From: UBA7803 sp041686955
GTDB taxonomy: Bacteria > Pseudomonadota > Gammaproteobacteria > Pseudomonadales > Azotimanducaceae
NCBI GenBank assembly: GCA_041686955.1
Contig: JAWLCV010000023.1
Location: 1-55,352, forward strand
DNA length: 55,352 nt
Direction: 5' to 3'
Each line of letters opens with the position of its first letter. Position 1 is the first letter of the stretch. The translations under genes and the position numbers were made by a program. Positions 53,213 through 55,352 of this stretch are shown in pieces. The notes beneath the pieces were generated by a model. The model had not been told where the DNA came from, made no database searches, and was given only the letters and a program-made list of their open reading frames with translations.

Positions 53213-54253
53213 ATGAAACTTGGGCTGATCAGCGGCTATTCGGGCCGCAAGCTGTCGATTCCCATCGACCACGTGAAGCACGCCGAGAGCCTGGGCTACG
53301 AGTCCATCTGGACCGCCGAGGCGTACGGTTCCGACGCGGTGACCCCCGCGGCCTGGATCCTCGCGCAGACCACCAAGATCAAGGCCGGCACCGCCATCAT
53401 GCAAATGCCCGCCCGCTCCCCGGCCATGGCCGCCATGACCGCCATGAGCTTGGCGGAGCTGTCCGGCGGCCGCTTCATCTGCGGCGTCGGCGCCTCGGGC
53501 CCGCAGGTGGTGGAGGGCTGGCACGGCGTGCCCTACGGCAAGCCGGTGACCCGGCTGAAGGAGTACGTGACCATCATGAAGAAGATCATCGCCCGGGAAG
53601 GGCCGATGACCTTCGAGGGGGACATGTACCAGCTCCCCTATACCGGGCCGGGCGCCACCGGCCTCGGCAAGCCGCTGAAGAGCATCCTGCACTGCGAGCA
53701 GCCCATCCCCATCTACGCCGCCACCATCACCCCGAACGGTGTGGCGGCGGCCGCCGAGGTGGCGGACGGATTCTTCCCCGTGTGGATGGACCCGGAGCAG
53801 TTCCACGTGTTCGAGGAGCCCATCAACAAAGGGCTCGCCCGCGCCGGCAACGGCAAGAGCCTCAGCAACTTCGACATCGCGCCCTTCGTCACCTGCATCA
53901 TGGGCGACGACGTGGAGCAGTGCATGATGCCCATCCGCGGCAACATGGCGCTCTACATCGGCGGCATGGGCGCCCGGGACAAGAACTTCTACAACGACTA
54001 CGCCAAGCGGCTCGGCTTCGAGGAAGCGGCGGTGAAGATCCAGGACCTGTACCTGGCCGGCCGCAAGGAAGAGGCCATGGCCGCGGTGCCGGCGGAGCTC
54101 ATCGACGCCTGCCATCTGGTGGGCCCGGCGGACCGCATCAAGGATCGGCTACAGCGCTGGAAGGAGGCCGGCAAGCAAGGCCACGTCTCCAGCATGCTGA
54201 TCGGCGCCGGGCAGCCGGAAGCGCTGCAACTGCTGGCTGAGAACGTTCTCTGA
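53213..54253 (+). CDS. LLM-class (luciferase-like) flavin or F420-dependent oxidoreductase
   Basis: This 346-residue TIM-barrel protein begins MKLGLISGYSG and shows ESLGYESIWTAEAYGSDAV near 25-43, ALSLAELSGGRFICGVGASGPQVVEGWHG (about 74-103), PIYAATITPNGV near 164-175 and VGPADRIKDRLQRWKEAG near the end. This set fits the LLM class F420-dependent oxidoreductases, although many proteobacterial members may use FMN instead. The substrate is unknown. The ribosome site is GAGGGG. It stands alone between the glutaredoxin-like gene and the PEP-CTERM gene. Confidence 0.85.
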   Translation: MKLGLISGYSGRKLSIPIDHVKHAESLGYESIWTAEAYGSDAVTPAAWILAQTTKIKAGTAIMQMPARSPAMAAMTAMSLAELSGGRFICGVGASGPQVVEGWHGVPYGKPVTRLKEYVTIMKKIIAREGPMTFEGDMYQLPYTGPGATGLGKPLKSILHCEQPIPIYAATITPNGVAAAAEVADGFFPVWMDPEQFHVFEEPINKGLARAGNGKSLSNFDIAPFVTCIMGDDVEQCMMPIRGNMALYIGGMGARDKNFYNDYAKRLGFEEAAVKIQDLYLAGRKEEAMAAVPAELIDACHLVGPADRIKDRLQRWKEAGKQGHVSSMLIGAGQPEALQLLAENVL

Positions 54254-54473
54254 CGCCAGTTAGGGCGGCGGGACTCCTGCGGGCCCCGCCGCTGCCGCTC
54301 CGTTGGCTGTTCTGTCGGCTGCGCACGCCCCGCTTCTTCACATTCAGCTAACCGATCCTACAAACCCAGCGAATTCGCCGGTGTTCCCGTCGCGCCGTTG
54401 CAACTATCCTGTCGATTAGCCGTAGACCCCGAAAAAATCTCTCCAAAGTTGCATCTCGAGTGGAGGCTGCAAA

Positions 54474-55208
54474 ATGACGAGACGAGAAACGGCAGTAATC
54501 CTGGGCTTGGTTCTCGGCGCATTCGCGACGCTGGGCACAGCGGCGAATGCCGCCATCATCTACGACAACGGCTCGCCCGTTGAAGGTGGGTTCCGATCGG
54601 ACTTTTATAATCCGCTCTTTGCCAATTCCGAACAGCAGGCAGACGATTTTTCCCTGATGTCCGGTTCCAACACCATTGGAAGCATTCAGTGGTGGGGAAC
54701 CTACGTTCGTTTGGACACCCCTCCTGTCGATGATTTCACCATTCGAATATTCCAAGATGACGGCAGCTTTTTCGGAGCTCCGCAGATTGCCCCACTTTAC
54801 GAATGGAACGTGGGCGCATCCGCGACGCGAACCGAAGTCGACCTTTTTGGGGAAACGTCCTTCTACAGTCCGAGTTACTTCTACTCGTTCGATCTCGGGT
54901 CCCTGGAACTGAGCGCGAACACGCTCTACCACCTTTCCATCGTCAACAACACGCCGACCCACACGAGAGACAGCTGGGCCTGGTTGAAGAGCGATCTCGT
55001 AACCAGTCCGAGCTCCCATTCTTTCCGAAATTACGACGGTACCCCTTGGAACCTGAGTACCCTCGGAAATCTCGCCTTCACGCTTTCGGACCCTGTTGCG
55101 GTACCAGAGCCCGGCACCTTCCTCCTGCTCGGTTTCGGTCTGGTGGGTTTGATCGGGCTCCGAAGAAGGGTCCGCGGATATCACGTGCAAGGATCCGTGC
55201 TGCACTGA
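54474..55208 (+). CDS. PEP-CTERM sorting-domain protein
   Basis: This 244-residue secreted protein has a signal peptide (1-26, ending ANA), a soluble body of about 185 residues rich in Asp, Ser and aromatic residues, and a C-terminal sorting domain: VPEPGTFLLLGFGLVGLIGLRRR, the PEP motif, a membrane helix and a basic tail. EpsH/XrtA-type exosortases process such proteins in exopolysaccharide-producing Gram-negatives. GGAGG precedes ATG 54474. Its base composition is clearly lower in GC than all neighbours, suggesting acquisition. No exosortase gene is in the window. Confidence 0.9.
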   Translation: MTRRETAVILGLVLGAFATLGTAANAAIIYDNGSPVEGGFRSDFYNPLFANSEQQADDFSLMSGSNTIGSIQWWGTYVRLDTPPVDDFTIRIFQDDGSFFGAPQIAPLYEWNVGASATRTEVDLFGETSFYSPSYFYSFDLGSLELSANTLYHLSIVNNTPTHTRDSWAWLKSDLVTSPSSHSFRNYDGTPWNLSTLGNLAFTLSDPVAVPEPGTFLLLGFGLVGLIGLRRRVRGYHVQGSVLH

Positions 55209-55298
55209 GGGCTGAATACATCCACAGCCAGCAGATGCCGATCCGCGTCGACGAAATACCACGTCGACTCACACGGTGAGTATAACGAGCATCGATTC

Positions 55299-55328
55299 GA
55301 ATCTCCTGGGCGGGCGGAGATTCCCGCC
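55299..55328 (+). other. Two overlapping alternative hairpins before the next gene
   Basis: GAATCTCC (55299-55306) can pair with GGAGATTC (55316-55323), or GGCGGG (55309-55314) can pair with CCCGCC (55323-55328); the two stems exclude each other. They lie between the PEP-CTERM stop and a ribosome-site-like AAGGAG at 55344-55349, whose gene starts just beyond the window. They may act as terminator, leader structure, or nothing. Confidence 0.35.
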
Positions 55329-55352
55329 GCCATCAACCAAATCAAGGAGAAA

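Noticed and set aside
54254..54473. Sigma-54 promoter for the PEP-CTERM gene and an intrinsic terminator after the LLM gene
   Set aside because: A GG-N10-GC spacing exists near 54385 but the surrounding bases do not match the consensus. The GC hairpin near 54266-54294 lacks a T-run.

Overview
The window is GC-rich (roughly two thirds or more by eye) and packed with protein genes, many overlapping by 1-11 bases as ATGA or GTGA stop/start junctions. It has no rRNA, tRNA, insertion sequence, prophage or CRISPR array that I can see. Gene content suggests a Gram-negative, mostly aerobic gammaproteobacterium: a class A penicillin-binding protein of the PBP1b type, a TPP-riboswitch-controlled TonB-dependent receptor, DUF3187 and TIGR04219-type outer-membrane proteins, glycolate oxidase GlcDEF, and an Mrp cation/proton antiporter. 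A salt- or alkali-tolerant lineage such as Ectothiorhodospiraceae would fit, but the genus is not resolved.

Layout. 1-2520 (minus): an indoleamine 2,3-dioxygenase-family gene cut by the window edge, preceded by a tryptophanase, so two tryptophan-consuming enzymes lie side by side. 2585-9973 (minus): a nine-gene Mrp operon, E-F-G-(A'B fusion)-C-D1-D2-small protein-D3, with no full-length MrpA. 10047-14532 (minus): a SpoIIAA/STAS-like protein, a POT peptide transporter, an acyl-CoA synthetase and a fatty acid desaturase. 14605-16672: a PaaX-type regulator, an SRPBCC protein, a candidate minus-strand small RNA or 11-codon gene, and a methyltransferase. 16692-22168 (minus): a single-chain biotin-dependent carboxylase, an inverted heptamer-repeat element, a polysaccharide deacetylase, a thioesterase and a VOC protein.

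22302-27230 (plus): a CnoX-like thioredoxin-TPR protein, then an FHA / PP2C phosphatase / Ser-Thr kinase-FGE fusion / small membrane protein set that looks like a self-contained phospho-signalling module. 27231-28299: paired DnaA boxes, Dps and a small membrane protein. 28588-32755 (plus): CoA ligase, DUF3187 protein and GlpD, translationally coupled. An array of five 21-bp palindromes separates GlpD from two minus-strand thioesterases and supplies the stop codons of both convergent genes. 33774-37435 (plus): CoA ligase, DUF2062 protein and a DAACS symporter. 37448-40086 (minus): acetyltransferase, enoyl-CoA hydratase and dihydroorotase. 40236-46075 (plus): an outer-membrane protein, GlcDEF and an MFS carrier. 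46093-49580 (minus): TPR lipoprotein, PBP1b and a DUF4126 protein. 49694-51965: TPP riboswitch and TonB-dependent receptor. 51967-55352: DsbA-like protein, glutaredoxin-like protein, luciferase-like oxidoreductase and a PEP-CTERM protein of visibly lower GC.

The main metabolic theme is acyl-CoA chemistry: three AMP-forming ligases, three hotdog thioesterases, an enoyl-CoA hydratase and an acyl-CoA carboxylase. The best candidates for undescribed biology are the 15.86-16.02 kb minus-strand transcript with a near-perfect Shine-Dalgarno sequence, the two repeat elements at 20.05 and 32.74 kb, the IDO-tryptophanase pair, and the FHA-PP2C-kinase-FGE module.
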